Source of the DNA: Pseudomonas salomonii
GTDB lineage: Bacteria > Pseudomonadota > Gammaproteobacteria > Pseudomonadales > Pseudomonadaceae
NCBI RefSeq assembly: GCF_900107155.1
Contig: NZ_FNOX01000005.1
Coordinates: 62,001-126,000, forward strand
Direction of reading: 5' to 3'
Length of the DNA: 64,000 bases
In this document: one piece after another, positions 28,114 through 37,835 of the stretch
Position numbering within the stretch: position 1 is the stretch's first letter
Layout: each line of letters begins with the position of its first letter
The notes under the pieces: generated by a model
Seen by the model: only the letters and a program-made list of their open reading frames with translations
Told to the model about the DNA's origin: nothing
The model's database searches: none
Position numbers and translations under genes: made by a program

Positions 28114-29609
28114 CCGGCGCGGCGTTGCGTTTCAACGGCATCGGCAAGGAGTTTCCCGGGGTCAAGGCGCTGGCGCAGATCAGCTTTGAAGCGCAGCCGC
28201 ACTCGGTGCATGCGCTGATGGGCGAGAACGGCGCGGGCAAGTCCACGCTGCTCAAGATTCTCGGCGGTGCCTACACGCCCAGCAGCGGCACGGTGCAGAT
28301 CGGCGAGCAGGTCATGGCGTTCAAGAACGCTGCCGACAGCATCGCCAACGGCGTGGCGGTGATTCACCAGGAGCTGCATCTGGTGCCGGAAATGACCGTG
28401 GCCGAGAACCTGTTTCTCGGGCATTTGCCGTCACGTTTCGGCGTGGTCAACGGCGGCCAGTTGCGCAAGCAGGCATTGGCGTGCCTTAAAGGCCTGGCCG
28501 ATGAAATCGACCCGCAAGAGAAGCTTGGGCGCTTGTCGCTGGGCCAGCGTCAACTGGTGGAAATCGCCAAGGCGTTGTCCCGTGGTGCCCATGTGATCGC
28601 GTTTGACGAACCCACCAGCAGCTTGTCGGCGCGGGAAATCGACCGCTTGATGGCGATCATCACCCGCCTGCGCGATGAGGGCAAAGTGGTGCTGTATGTG
28701 TCGCACCGCATGGAAGAAGTGTTCCGTATTTGCGATGCGGTGACGGTGTTCAAGGACGGCCGTTATGTGCGCACTTTTGACGACATGGCCACACTGACTC
28801 ACGACCAGTTGGTGACCTGCATGGTCGGGCGCGATATTCAGGATATCTATGATTATCGCCCGCGTGAGCGCGGGGAGGTGGCACTCACGGTCAAGGGGTT
28901 GCTTGGGCCTGGCTTGCGCGAAGCGATCAGCCTGCAGGTGCACAAGGGCGAGATTCTCGGCCTTTTCGGGTTGGTGGGCGCCGGGCGTACCGAGCTGTTT
29001 CGTTTGCTCAGTGGCCTGGAGCGCGCAACGGCCGGGCAGTTGGAATTGTTTGGGCAAGCCCTGCAACTGCATTCACCACGCGATGCCATCGCCGCCGGCG
29101 TACTGCTGTGCCCGGAGGACCGCAAAAAGGAAGGCATCATCCCGCTGTCCAGCGTGGCCGAGAACATCAACATCAGTGCGCGTGGCGCGCATTCCACCTT
29201 TGGCTGGCTGTTGCGTGAAGGCTGGGAGAAGGGCAACGCCGACAAGCAAATCACGGCCATGAAAGTCAAAACGCCGAACGCCGAACAGAAAATCATGTAC
29301 CTGTCCGGCGGCAATCAACAGAAGGCCATTCTTGGCCGCTGGCTGTCGATGCCGATGAAAGTGTTGCTGCTGGATGAGCCCACACGCGGCATCGACATCG
29401 GCGCCAAGTCGGAGATCTACCAGATCATCCATAACCTTGCGGCCAGTGGCATTGCGGTGATTGTGGTGTCGAGCGACCTGATGGAAGTGATGGGCATCTC
29501 TGATCGCATCCTGGTGATGAGTGAAGGCGCGCTGACCGGCGAGTTGACCCGCGACCAGGCGGATGAAGCGAAGCTGTTGCAACTGGCTCTCCCGCGTTCG
29601 CGGGCTTGA
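28110..29609 (+). CDS. araG: L-arabinose ABC transporter ATPase
   Basis: A 499-residue duplicated sugar-ABC ATPase. The first domain has an intact Walker A ([10 protein letters not shown]), the [15 protein letters not shown] signature and Walker [11 protein letters not shown]. The second domain has the usual degenerate Walker [10 protein letters not shown] but an intact LSGGNQQKA and [15 protein letters not shown]. The ATG overlapping the araF stop was chosen; a GTG six bases upstream is possible. Confidence 0.96.
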   Translation: MTGAALRFNGIGKEFPGVKALAQISFEAQPHSVHALMGENGAGKSTLLKILGGAYTPSSGTVQIGEQVMAFKNAADSIANGVAVIHQELHLVPEMTVAENLFLGHLPSRFGVVNGGQLRKQALACLKGLADEIDPQEKLGRLSLGQRQLVEIAKALSRGAHVIAFDEPTSSLSAREIDRLMAIITRLRDEGKVVLYVSHRMEEVFRICDAVTVFKDGRYVRTFDDMATLTHDQLVTCMVGRDIQDIYDYRPRERGEVALTVKGLLGPGLREAISLQVHKGEILGLFGLVGAGRTELFRLLSGLERATAGQLELFGQALQLHSPRDAIAAGVLLCPEDRKKEGIIPLSSVAENINISARGAHSTFGWLLREGWEKGNADKQITAMKVKTPNAEQKIMYLSGGNQQKAILGRWLSMPMKVLLLDEPTRGIDIGAKSEIYQIIHNLAASGIAVIVVSSDLMEVMGISDRILVMSEGALTGELTRDQADEAKLLQLALPRSRA

Positions 29610-29628
29610 AGAATTCGAGGGTATAGGT

Positions 29629-30594
29629 ATGTCACAGGTAAAAACTGCAAAGGGCTTTTGGCCGGGCTTCAACCAACGCAAATTTCTCGATGACTGGGTA
29701 ATGCTGCTCGCCGCGTTGAGCATCTTTGTGCTCAGCGCGTTGTTTATCGACAACTTCCTGTCACCTCTGAACATGCGCGGCCTGGGCCTGGCGATTTCGA
29801 CGGTGGGCATTGCGGCGTGCACCATGCTGTTCTGCCTGGCCTCGGGGCACTTCGACTTGTCGGTGGGCTCGGTGATTGCCTGTGCCGGCGTGGTCGCGGG
29901 GATTGTGATCCGTGACACCGACAGCGTGGTGCTCGGCGTATCCGCTGCGTTGGCCATGGGCCTGGTGGTGGGGCTGATCAACGGCATCGTCATCGCCAAG
30001 TTGCGCATCAACGCCTTGATCACCACCTTGGCGACCATGCAGATCGTGCGCGGGCTGGCCTATATCTTCTCCAACGGCAAAGCCGTCGGTGTGATGGACG
30101 AGCGCTTCTTCGTGTTCGGCAACGGCCAACTGATGGGCGTGCCGGTGCCGATCATCATCACTGTATTGTGCTTTGTGTTCTTCGGCTGGCTGCTCAACTA
30201 CACCACCTATGGGCGCAACACCATGGCCATCGGCGGCAACCAGGAAGCGGCGTTGCTGGCCGGGGTGAATGTCGACCGCACCAAGATCATCATCTTTGCC
30301 GTGCACGGTTTGATCGGCGCACTGGCCGGAGTGATCCTCGCCTCACGCATGACCTCGGGCCAGCCGATGATCGGCCAGGGCTTCGAGCTGACGGTGATCT
30401 CGGCGTGTGTGCTGGGCGGTGTGTCGTTGAGTGGCGGTATCGGCATGATCCGTCATGTGATTGCCGGGGTGTTGATTCTGGCCATCATCGAGAACGCGAT
30501 GAACCTGAAGAACATCGACACCTTTTACCAGTATGTGATCCGGGGTTCGATCCTGCTCTTGGCGGTCATCATCGACCGCATGAAGCAACGTTAA
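29629..30594 (+). CDS. araH: L-arabinose ABC transporter permease
   Basis: A 321-residue inner-membrane permease of the ribose/arabinose type with about 8-10 helices. Motifs include ASGHFDLSVGSVIACAGVVA and YTTYGRNTMAIGGNQEAALLAG, the family EAA-like cytoplasmic loop. A GAGGG ribosome-binding site precedes MSQVKTAKG. It is the last gene of the operon and is followed by a REPIN. Confidence 0.96.
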   Translation: MSQVKTAKGFWPGFNQRKFLDDWVMLLAALSIFVLSALFIDNFLSPLNMRGLGLAISTVGIAACTMLFCLASGHFDLSVGSVIACAGVVAGIVIRDTDSVVLGVSAALAMGLVVGLINGIVIAKLRINALITTLATMQIVRGLAYIFSNGKAVGVMDERFFVFGNGQLMGVPVPIIITVLCFVFFGWLLNYTTYGRNTMAIGGNQEAALLAGVNVDRTKIIIFAVHGLIGALAGVILASRMTSGQPMIGQGFELTVISACVLGGVSLSGGIGMIRHVIAGVLILAIIENAMNLKNIDTFYQYVIRGSILLLAVIIDRMKQR

Positions 30595-30622
30595 TACTCG
30601 GTCTCAACAACACTGAAAATCC

Positions 30623-30716
30623 AATGTGGGAGCGGGCTTGCTCGCGAATGCGGTGTATCAGAAACAGATGTGCTGCCTGACACACTGCATTCGCGAGCAA
30701 GCCCGCTCCCACATTT
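30623..30716. repeat. REPIN, copy 4
   Basis: Inverted arms AATGTGGGAGCGGGC and GCCCGCTCCCACATTT with cores TTGCTCGCGAATGC and GCATTCGCGAGCAA. It is nearly identical to copies 5 and 6, indicating recent activity of this subgroup. It follows araH. Confidence 0.9.
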
Positions 30717-30783
30717 GGATCTCCACTGTATTGGTGGGCGGTATTTGCCATAATGCGCTCGCTTTCATACTTATAGGCCCGAT

Positions 30784-31587
30784 ATGCAGGAAAACGCCCA
30801 CAACCCCGTCAAAGACGCCGCCCCCACCGGCACCCAGACCCTGCTGCGTGGCCTGGGCGTGGTGCAAGCGGTGGCGGCGGGTGCGCGCGACTTGAAAGAG
30901 ATCGCCAAGCGCATCGGCACCACCCGCAGCACCACCCACCGCCTGGCCAGCTGCCTGGTGGAGGAGCGTTACCTGCGTGTGGTGCCGCAAGTGGGTTATC
31001 TGCTCGGGCCGAAGCTGATCGAACTGGGTTTTCAAGCCCGCGACGAGTTGCCATTGGTGACCCTGGCGGTGCCGTATTTGGATGAGCTGTCGGCACTGAC
31101 CGGCGACACCATCCACTTGGCGATTCGTGAATACGACGACGTGCTCTACCTGCACAAGAACCCCGGCCGCTACGGCCCGGAAATGCGCTCGCGGGTCGGC
31201 CATCGCATGCCGTTGGCGCGCACGGGTGTGGGCAAGGCAATGTTGCTGGATGACTCTGTGCAGGAGTGGCAGCGCCTGTATGAAGCCAGCCTGCCCGCCG
31301 AGGGCAAGAGCCAGCAATGGCCGTCGCACCCGGAGCAATCCTGGGCGCAGTTCGAGCAGCGCATGCGCGAATACGTGGTGGGCGGGTATGCGTTCGATCT
31401 GGAAGACAACGAACCGTCGATCCGTTGTGTGGCGGCACCGGTGCGCGATGCCAGCCGGCGAATCGTCGCCGGCATCAGCATCGCCAGTACCGTGCCCTAC
31501 ATGCCGCTGGAAAAGATGGCCGAGCTGATCCCTGTGATCAAACAGGTCGCAGCGCGGCTGTCAGCGGAGTTGGGCGCGAAGGCCTGA
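30784..31587 (+). CDS. IclR-family regulator
   Basis: A 267-residue regulator. The N-terminal winged helix (about 20-75) contains LKEIAKRIGTTRSTTHRLASC. The C-terminal IclR effector domain (about 90-265) includes SRVGHRMPLARTGVGKAML and SIRCVAAPVRDASRRIVAGI. It is adjacent to the SDR-araFGH operon and probably senses a sugar acid of that pathway (inference). Confidence 0.92.
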   Translation: MQENAHNPVKDAAPTGTQTLLRGLGVVQAVAAGARDLKEIAKRIGTTRSTTHRLASCLVEERYLRVVPQVGYLLGPKLIELGFQARDELPLVTLAVPYLDELSALTGDTIHLAIREYDDVLYLHKNPGRYGPEMRSRVGHRMPLARTGVGKAMLLDDSVQEWQRLYEASLPAEGKSQQWPSHPEQSWAQFEQRMREYVVGGYAFDLEDNEPSIRCVAAPVRDASRRIVAGISIASTVPYMPLEKMAELIPVIKQVAARLSAELGAKA

Positions 31588-32640
31588 TCAGGCCTTCAAG
31601 GTCGCCATGTCGATGACAAAGCGGTACTTCACATCACCGGCGATCATGCGGGTGTAAGCCTCGTTGATCTGGCGGATATCGAGCATTTCGATGTCACAGG
31701 TGATGTTGTGCTCGGCGCAGAAATCCAGGACTTCCTGGGTTTCGGCAATGCCGCCGATCAAGGAGCCGGCCAGCACTTTACGGCCCAGCACCAGCTTGGC
31801 GGCATTCACCGGCGGGTCGACCGGTTCGATCAAACCGACCAGGATATGCACGCCGTCAAAGCGCAGCACGTCGAGGTAGGGGTTCAGGTCGTGCTGCACC
31901 GGAATGGTGTCCAGCAGGAAGTCAAAGCTGCCGGCGGCGGCTTTCATCTGCTCGGCATCGGTGGACACGATCACATGGTCGGCGCCCTGGCGGCGGCCTT
32001 CTTCAGCCTTGCTCGCGGAGCGGGTAAACAGCGTCACTTCCGCGCCCATGGCCTTGGCGAACTTGATGCCCATGTGGCCCAGGCCGCCCATGCCCAGCAC
32101 GCCGACTTTGTCGCCCGCCTTGACGCCGTAGTGCTTGAGCGGCGAGTAGGTGGTGATGCCTGCGCACAGAATCGGCGCGGCGCTGGCCAGGTCGAGCGTG
32201 GCCGGGATCTTCACCACAAAGTGCTCGCTGACTACGATGCTGTCGGAGTAGCCGCCCATGGTGTTGCTGCCATCCACCCGGTCCGGGGTGGCGTAGGTCA
32301 TGGTCGGGCCTTCGAGGCAGTACTGCTCAAGGTCCGCCTGGCAAGCGTCGCAGTGGCGGCACGAATCAACCATGCAGCCCACGCCCACCAGGTCGCCGAC
32401 TTTGTGCGTAGTCACGCTGGCGCCGACGGCAGTGACTTTGCCGACGATCTCGTGGCCCGGCATCAGCGGGTACACGGCGATGCCCCACTCGTTGCGTGCC
32501 TGGTGGATGTCGGAGTGGCACACGCCGCAGTAGAGAATCTCGATGGCTACATCATCGGCGCGCGGGCTGCGGCGTTCGAAAGACATGGGGGCGAGGGGAG
32601 TGGTGGCCGACTGGGCGGCATAACCGATGGCGGTGTACAT
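31588..32640 (-). CDS. Zinc-dependent NAD(P) alcohol dehydrogenase (YahK/AdhC-like)
   Basis: A 350-residue MDR enzyme. The catalytic zinc site is CGVCHSDIH and the GHEIVG histidine-glutamate. The structural zinc site has four cysteines in DSCRHCDACQADLEQYC. The Rossmann motif is GVLGMGGLGHMGIKFA. The family reduces aldehydes, including cinnamyl-type substrates, with NADPH. Start MYTAIGYAAQS is typical. It is divergent from an AraC gene that may control it. Confidence 0.93.
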   Translation of the reverse strand: MYTAIGYAAQSATTPLAPMSFERRSPRADDVAIEILYCGVCHSDIHQARNEWGIAVYPLMPGHEIVGKVTAVGASVTTHKVGDLVGVGCMVDSCRHCDACQADLEQYCLEGPTMTYATPDRVDGSNTMGGYSDSIVVSEHFVVKIPATLDLASAAPILCAGITTYSPLKHYGVKAGDKVGVLGMGGLGHMGIKFAKAMGAEVTLFTRSASKAEEGRRQGADHVIVSTDAEQMKAAAGSFDFLLDTIPVQHDLNPYLDVLRFDGVHILVGLIEPVDPPVNAAKLVLGRKVLAGSLIGGIAETQEVLDFCAEHNITCDIEMLDIRQINEAYTRMIAGDVKYRFVIDMATLKA

Positions 32641-32821
32641 GCAGAAACCTCGCAAAAGAATTGATCAGGGAGGTGGCGCATTTTCCGCGCAGGGCGGGGA
32701 TGCGGCTATGGCGATTGCTCCGAACCTCATGCCTATTCGTCCGGGAGTGCCCTGTGATTGGATTCATGCGCGCTCAGACCTGCGATGATGCTCTTATCCC
32801 TTTTTAACGAAGTTTTTTGCC

Positions 32822-33715
32822 ATGTTGTTGACCCGCCATCTCGATGCCAATGCCACGCTGGTTGCCTTGATTGAGGACCTCACGCCCTGCGACGGTTTCT
32901 CCCCGACGTACCTGCCCGGCGTGAAGGTATTGCGCGCCAGTTGCGATGTGGCACGCGGCCCGCAGATCTATGAGCCGAGCCTGATGTTTGTGGCCCAGGG
33001 CAGCAAAGTCGCCTATTTGGGCCCGCGCACACTGGAGTATGGCGCCGGGCATTACCTGATCCAGGCGATGCCGGTGCCGTTCGAATGCGAGACCTTTGCC
33101 ATGGCGCCCGACGCGCCGCTGTACGGAGTCACCGTGGGGATTGATCGGGTGGTGCTGGGTGAATTGGTCATGGCCATGGGCATGCAGGCCGGGCCGCCGC
33201 CGACGGCGCAGACGTTGGAATCCATGAGCTCGGTGATGCTCGATGATGCAATGCGCGGCAGCGTCGAGCGGCTGCTGCAATGCCTGCACGATCCGCTGGA
33301 AAGCCGGATCATGGGCCCGGCGCGGGTAAGGGAAGTGTTGTTTACCGCATTGCGCGGGCCACAGGCGGATGTGCTGCGTGCATTGGTGGAACAGCAGGGG
33401 CAATTCTCACGTATTGCCACCTCGTTGCATCACCTGCATGCCCATTACGCCGAGCCGCTGAACATTGAGACATTGGCCGGGTATGCGCATATGAGTGCGT
33501 CGACCTTTCACGAACACTTCAAGCGTTGCACGCTGTTATCGCCGGTGCAGTATTTGAAGCGTTTGCGGTTGTTGAAGGCGCAGCAGTTGCTGCTGGTGGA
33601 AGGCTTGGGCGTGGCGCAGGCGGCGCACAACGTGGGGTACCAGAGTACGTCGCAGTTCAGTCGGGAATATAAGCGCTACTTTTTGCGTAACCCCGGTGAA
33701 GAGCGTGCGGCATAG
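32822..33715 (+). CDS. AraC-family regulator
   Basis: A 297-residue activator-type protein. An N-terminal AraC_N cupin-like domain (about 25-165) has EPSLMFVAQGSKVAYLG. Two C-terminal helix-turn-helix motifs follow (about 195-290): LAGYAHMSASTFHEHFK and VAQAAHNVGYQSTSQFSREY. Proteins of this type usually regulate the adjacent divergent oxidoreductase in response to an aldehyde or alcohol (inference). Confidence 0.92.
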   Translation: MLLTRHLDANATLVALIEDLTPCDGFSPTYLPGVKVLRASCDVARGPQIYEPSLMFVAQGSKVAYLGPRTLEYGAGHYLIQAMPVPFECETFAMAPDAPLYGVTVGIDRVVLGELVMAMGMQAGPPPTAQTLESMSSVMLDDAMRGSVERLLQCLHDPLESRIMGPARVREVLFTALRGPQADVLRALVEQQGQFSRIATSLHHLHAHYAEPLNIETLAGYAHMSASTFHEHFKRCTLLSPVQYLKRLRLLKAQQLLLVEGLGVAQAAHNVGYQSTSQFSREYKRYFLRNPGEERAA

Positions 33716-33738
33716 TGACTACAGACAACGCACAATCT

Positions 33739-33832
33739 AATGTGGGAGCGGGCTTACTCGCGAATGCGGTGGTTCAGCCAAAACATCTGTGTCTGATACA
33801 CCGCATTCGCGAGCAAGCCCGCTCCCACATTT
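33739..33832. repeat. REPIN, copy 5
   Basis: Arms AATGTGGGAGCGGGC and GCCCGCTCCCACATTT. One change (TTACTCGCG for TTGCTCGCG) breaks the left core. It lies between the AraC gene and a bidirectional terminator. Confidence 0.9.
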
Positions 33833-33862
33833 GACCGAGTCGATTGGTCTGTTCCTGCTCAT

Positions 33863-33892
33863 AAAAAAGGCTCCCGCCTGGGAGCCTTTTTT
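33863..33892. terminator. Bidirectional terminator
   Basis: AAAAAAGGCTCCC-GCC-TGGGAGCCTTTTTT has a strong stem with A-tract and T-tract on the two sides. It serves both the AraC gene (plus) and the ETF-QO gene (minus). Confidence 0.92.
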
Positions 33893-33907
33893 GTTCAAGC
33901 AACTGCC

Positions 33908-35572
33908 TTACATATTCGGGTAAGTCGGCCCGCCCGCGCCTTCCGGTGTCACCCACGTGATGTTCTGCGAAGGGTCCTTGATGTCACAGGTCTTGCAGTG
34001 CACGCAGTTCTGGGCGTTGATCTGGAAGCGCTTCTCGCCGTCTTCCTTGGTGATCACTTCATACACGCCGGCCGGGCAGTAGCGCTGCGCCGGTTCATCG
34101 TAGAGCGGCAGGTTGGTGCCGATCGGGATGCTCGGGTCTTTTAGCTTCAAGTGGCACGGCTGCTCTTCTTCGTGGTTGGTGCCGGAGATGAACACCGAGC
34201 TCAGCTTGTCGAAGCTCAGCTTGCCGTCGGGTTTGGGGTAGTCGATCTTCTTGCTGTCCTTGGCGAGCTTCAGGCAGGCGTAGTCCGGCTTGGTGTCGTG
34301 CAAGGTGAACGGCATTTTGCCGCCGAGGATGTTTTGGTCGAACCAGTTGAAGCCGGCGCCGATGATCGGGCCGAATTTGTGCATCGCCGGGCCGAAGTTG
34401 CGGCTGGCGAACAGTTCTTCGTAGAGCCAGCTGGATTTGAAGCTGTCGACGTAGTTGGTCAGTTCATCACCGCCTTCAGACTCGGCGAACAGGCGCTCGG
34501 CCACGGCGTCGGCGGCGAGCATGCCGGACTTCATCGCGGTGTGGCTGCCTTTGATCTTGGCCACGTTCATAGTGCCCAGGTCGCAACCGATCAATGCACC
34601 GCCCTTGAAGACCATCTTCGGCAGCGAATTGATGCCGCCTTTGGCCAGCGCGCGCGCGCCGTAACTGATGCGCTTGCCGCCTTCCAGGTACTGGGCCAGC
34701 ACCGGGTGGTGCTTGAGGCGCTGGAACTCATCGAACGGCGACAGGAAGGTGTTGCTGTAGGACAGGTCGACGATCAGGCCGACGACCACCTGGTTGTTTT
34801 CCAGGTGATAGAGGAACGAGCCGCCGGTGTTTTCGGAACTCATGATGTCCAGCGGCCAACCGGCGGTGTGTACCACCAGGCCTGGCTGGTGCTTGGCCGG
34901 GTCGATTTCCCAGATTTCCTTGAGGCCGATGCCGTAGTGCTGGGCGTCGGCGTCGCTGTCCAGGTTGAAGCGCTGGATCAGTTGCTTGCCGATGTGGCCA
35001 CGGCAACCTTCGGCGAACAGCGTGTATTTGCCACGCAGCTCCATGCCTGGGGTGTAGACGCCTTCTTTCGGATGGCCTTCGCGGTCGACACCGAGGTCAC
35101 CGGTGATGATCCCGCGCACCACGCCGTTCTCGTCGAACAGCGCTTCCTGGGCGGCGAAGCCTGGGTAGACTTCCACGCCCAGGTTCTCGGCCTGCTGAGC
35201 CAGCCAGCGGCACAGGTTGCCCAGGGAGATGATGTAGTTGCCTTCGTTGTGCATGGTCTTGGGCACAAAGAAGTCAGGCACCTTGGTGGAGGCGTCGGGG
35301 CTGCGCAGTACATAGATGTCGTCGCGCACTACCGGGGTATTGAGCGGGGCGCCGAGGGCTTTCCAGTCCGGGAACAGTTCGTTCAGGGCGCGTGGTTCAA
35401 ACACGGCACCGGAGAGGATGTGGGCGCCGACTTCGGAGCCTTTTTCGACCACGCAGACGCTGATTTCTTTACCGGCTTCGGCGGCCTTCTGCTTCAGTCG
35501 GCAGGCGGCAGACAGGCCTGCCGGGCCAGCGCCGACGATGACCACGTCGAATTCCATGTATTCGCGTTCCAC
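33908..35572 (-). CDS. Electron transfer flavoprotein-ubiquinone oxidoreductase
   Basis: A membrane-associated flavoprotein passing electrons from ETF to ubiquinone, completing acyl-CoA and amino-acid oxidation. The 554-residue protein has the FAD motif VVIVGAGPAGLSAACRL at the N-terminus. A 4Fe-4S domain at the C-terminus has cysteines in RYCPAGVYEV and NCVHCKTCDIKDP. It ends GGPTYPNM. It is divergent from etfBA, as in P. aeruginosa PA2951-PA2953. Confidence 0.96.
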   Translation of the reverse strand: MEREYMEFDVVIVGAGPAGLSAACRLKQKAAEAGKEISVCVVEKGSEVGAHILSGAVFEPRALNELFPDWKALGAPLNTPVVRDDIYVLRSPDASTKVPDFFVPKTMHNEGNYIISLGNLCRWLAQQAENLGVEVYPGFAAQEALFDENGVVRGIITGDLGVDREGHPKEGVYTPGMELRGKYTLFAEGCRGHIGKQLIQRFNLDSDADAQHYGIGLKEIWEIDPAKHQPGLVVHTAGWPLDIMSSENTGGSFLYHLENNQVVVGLIVDLSYSNTFLSPFDEFQRLKHHPVLAQYLEGGKRISYGARALAKGGINSLPKMVFKGGALIGCDLGTMNVAKIKGSHTAMKSGMLAADAVAERLFAESEGGDELTNYVDSFKSSWLYEELFASRNFGPAMHKFGPIIGAGFNWFDQNILGGKMPFTLHDTKPDYACLKLAKDSKKIDYPKPDGKLSFDKLSSVFISGTNHEEEQPCHLKLKDPSIPIGTNLPLYDEPAQRYCPAGVYEVITKEDGEKRFQINAQNCVHCKTCDIKDPSQNITWVTPEGAGGPTYPNM

Positions 35573-36080
35573 AGGCTATCTCCTACTCAAGGCTCAACAG
35601 GCTTTTTTTTCTAATGGGTGGAGGTTCGGTGTCGTCTTGCAACAACGGCAAGACCCACCTTTCTCTCTAGGTGGCGCATTATATCTACACCACTGGCAGC
35701 GTCCAATACAAACGTTTGTTTGAATTGCTTGCAGGCTAGGTAAATCAAAGCAACGCGGCTTATGACTGGCTATTTTGGCGTATTGACCAGAATAGGCGTT
35801 CCGGTCAATATACGGTCGGTTTTGCGCTTACCGTAGGCAGACAGCAGGTTTCAAGAGCACGTCCAAAAGCACGACAGGTGACGCGCGCGCCCAACGATGG
35901 CGCGCAGTTTACACGCTGCGATAAAGAATGACCTCTTAGTCACCCCTGACGAACGGTCATCATTTCCCCATCGCTGAGTCACTCGCCGAGGTTTTTGGAG
36001 GTGCCCTTGTGTGCCGATGAGCATCAACCGCCAGGTTCGCCTAGGCGACTTTCTTTTCACCGGAGAGTAACGAGGAATCC
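35573..36080. other. ETF-QO/etfBA divergent regulatory region
   Basis: 508 bp without a convincing gene. It contains a PsrA-type palindrome (35709-35722) near the ETF-QO start and a perfect inverted repeat TATTGACC-N14-GGTCAATA (35781-35810) near the middle. The etfB-proximal half holds a GGAG-rich leader but no clear promoter. Confidence 0.55.
35709..35722. promoter_or_regulatory. PsrA-type operator
   Basis: CAAAC-GTTT-GTTTG matches the published PsrA pattern (C/G)AAAC-N2-4-GTTT(G/C). PsrA is the long-chain fatty-acid-responsive TetR repressor of Pseudomonas and is reported to control etf genes. The site lies 137 bases upstream of ETF-QO. Assignment is from motif and context. Confidence 0.6.
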
Positions 36081-36830
36081 ATGAAGGTTCTTGTAGCTGT
36101 CAAACGCGTTGTCGATTACAACGTGAAAGTTCGCGTCAAGGCGGACAATTCCGGCGTCGACCTTGCTAACGTCAAAATGTCGATGAACCCTTTCTGCGAA
36201 ATCGCTGTGGAAGAAGCTGTACGCCTGAAAGAGAAAGGCGTGGCGACTGAAATCGTGGTGGTTTCCATCGGCCCGACCACTGCTCAAGAGCAGCTGCGTA
36301 CCGCCCTGGCCCTGGGCGCCGACCGCGCCATCCTGGTTGAGTCGGCTGAAGACCTGACCTCCCTGGCCGTGGCCAAGTTGCTCAAGGCCGTTGTCGACAA
36401 GGAACAGCCTCAGTTGGTGATCCTCGGCAAACAAGCCATCGACAGCGACAACAACCAGACTGGCCAGATGCTGGCTGCGCTGACCGGTTACGGCCAGGGC
36501 ACCTTTGCTTCCAAAGTCGAAGTGAGCGGCGACAGCGTCGCTGTGACCCGTGAAATCGACGGCGGCGCACAGACCGTTTCGTTGAAACTGCCGGCCATCG
36601 TCACCACCGACCTGCGTTTGAACGAGCCGCGCTACGCGTCTCTGCCAAATATCATGAAAGCCAAGAAGAAGCCGCTTGAGTCGGTGACTCCGCAAGCTTT
36701 GGGCGTTTCCACCGCCTCTACCAACAAGACCGTCAAGGTTGAAGCACCGGCTGCACGCAGCGCGGGCATCAAGGTCAAGTCGGTGGCTGAACTGGTCGAG
36801 AAACTGAAAAACGAAGCGAAGGTGATCTGA
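36081..36830 (+). CDS. etfB: Electron transfer flavoprotein beta subunit
   Basis: The AMP-binding subunit of ETF, accepting electrons from acyl-CoA dehydrogenases. The 249-residue protein starts [19 protein letters not shown]. Typical segments are [18 protein letters not shown] and [18 protein letters not shown]. The ETF-beta signature is [20 protein letters not shown]. It is two bases upstream of etfA and cotranscribed with it. Confidence 0.97.
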   Translation: MKVLVAVKRVVDYNVKVRVKADNSGVDLANVKMSMNPFCEIAVEEAVRLKEKGVATEIVVVSIGPTTAQEQLRTALALGADRAILVESAEDLTSLAVAKLLKAVVDKEQPQLVILGKQAIDSDNNQTGQMLAALTGYGQGTFASKVEVSGDSVAVTREIDGGAQTVSLKLPAIVTTDLRLNEPRYASLPNIMKAKKKPLESVTPQALGVSTASTNKTVKVEAPAARSAGIKVKSVAELVEKLKNEAKVI

Positions 36831-36832
36831 TC

Positions 36833-37762
36833 ATGGCTATCCTCGTAATCGCCGAACACGACAACAAGGTGCTGGCCCCGGCCACCCTTAACACTGTTGC
36901 TGCCGCAGCCAAAATCGGTGGCGACATTCACGTACTGGTAGCTGGCCAGGGCGCTGGCGCCGTGGCTGAAGCCGCTGCGAAAATCGCGGGCGTGAGCAAA
37001 GTCCTGAACGCTGACAATGCTGCTTACGCGCATCAGTTGCCGGAAAACGTTGCCCCGCTCATTGCTGAGCTTGGCGCTGGCTACAGCCACATCCTGGCTG
37101 CCGCCACGTCCAACGGCAAAAACATCCTGCCACGCGTTGCCGCGCAGCTGGACGTTGACCAGATCTCCGAGATCATCTCGGTTGAAAGCGCTGACACCTT
37201 CAAGCGCCCGATCTACGCCGGTAATGCCATCGCCACCGTACAGTCCAACGCTTCGGTCAAAGTCATCACCGTGCGTGCCACCGGTTTCGACCCGGTTGCC
37301 GCTGAAGGTGGTTCGGCTGCCGTTGAAGCCGTCTCCGCTGCCCACGACGCCGGCACCTCCAGCTTTGTTGGCGAAGAGCTGGCCAAGTCGGATCGCCCTG
37401 AGCTGACCGCTGCCAAAATCGTCGTTTCCGGCGGTCGTGGCATGCAGAACGGTGACAACTTCAAGCACCTGTACGCCCTGGCCGACAAGCTGGGCGCTGC
37501 GGTCGGCGCTTCCCGCGCGGCCGTCGACGCAGGTTTCGTACCCAACGACATGCAGGTCGGCCAGACCGGCAAAATCGTTGCGCCACAGCTGTACATCGCC
37601 GTCGGTATCTCCGGCGCGATCCAGCACCTGGCCGGTATGAAAGACTCCAAAGTGATCGTTGCGATCAACAAGGACGAAGAAGCACCCATCTTCCAGGTGG
37701 CTGATTACGGCCTGGTGGCAGACTTGTTCGAAGCCGTACCCGAGTTGGAGAAGCTGGTCTAA
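36833..37762 (+). CDS. etfA: Electron transfer flavoprotein alpha subunit
   Basis: FAD-binding subunit of ETF. The 309-residue protein has an N-terminal adenine-nucleotide-like domain and a C-terminal FAD domain with [27 protein letters not shown], and the alpha signature [20 protein letters not shown]. It functions with EtfB and the divergent ETF-QO. Confidence 0.97.
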   Translation: MAILVIAEHDNKVLAPATLNTVAAAAKIGGDIHVLVAGQGAGAVAEAAAKIAGVSKVLNADNAAYAHQLPENVAPLIAELGAGYSHILAAATSNGKNILPRVAAQLDVDQISEIISVESADTFKRPIYAGNAIATVQSNASVKVITVRATGFDPVAAEGGSAAVEAVSAAHDAGTSSFVGEELAKSDRPELTAAKIVVSGGRGMQNGDNFKHLYALADKLGAAVGASRAAVDAGFVPNDMQVGQTGKIVAPQLYIAVGISGAIQHLAGMKDSKVIVAINKDEEAPIFQVADYGLVADLFEAVPELEKLV

Positions 37763-37786
37763 TCCAGCCGCTTCACTTATAAAGAG

Positions 37787-37814
37787 CCCGGTCCTTGTGA
37801 CCGGGTTTTTTTTT
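37787..37814 (+). terminator. Terminator of etfBA
   Basis: CCCGGTC-CTTGT-GACCGGG followed by nine T, beginning 25 bases after the etfA stop. Confidence 0.93.
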
Positions 37815-37835
37815 GACTTGCTGGAGAACCTCGCC

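Noticed and set aside
34151..35614. 487-codon plus-strand frame opposite ETF-QO
   Set aside because: Antisense to a full-length, motif-complete flavoprotein with no ribosome-binding site or recognised domain.
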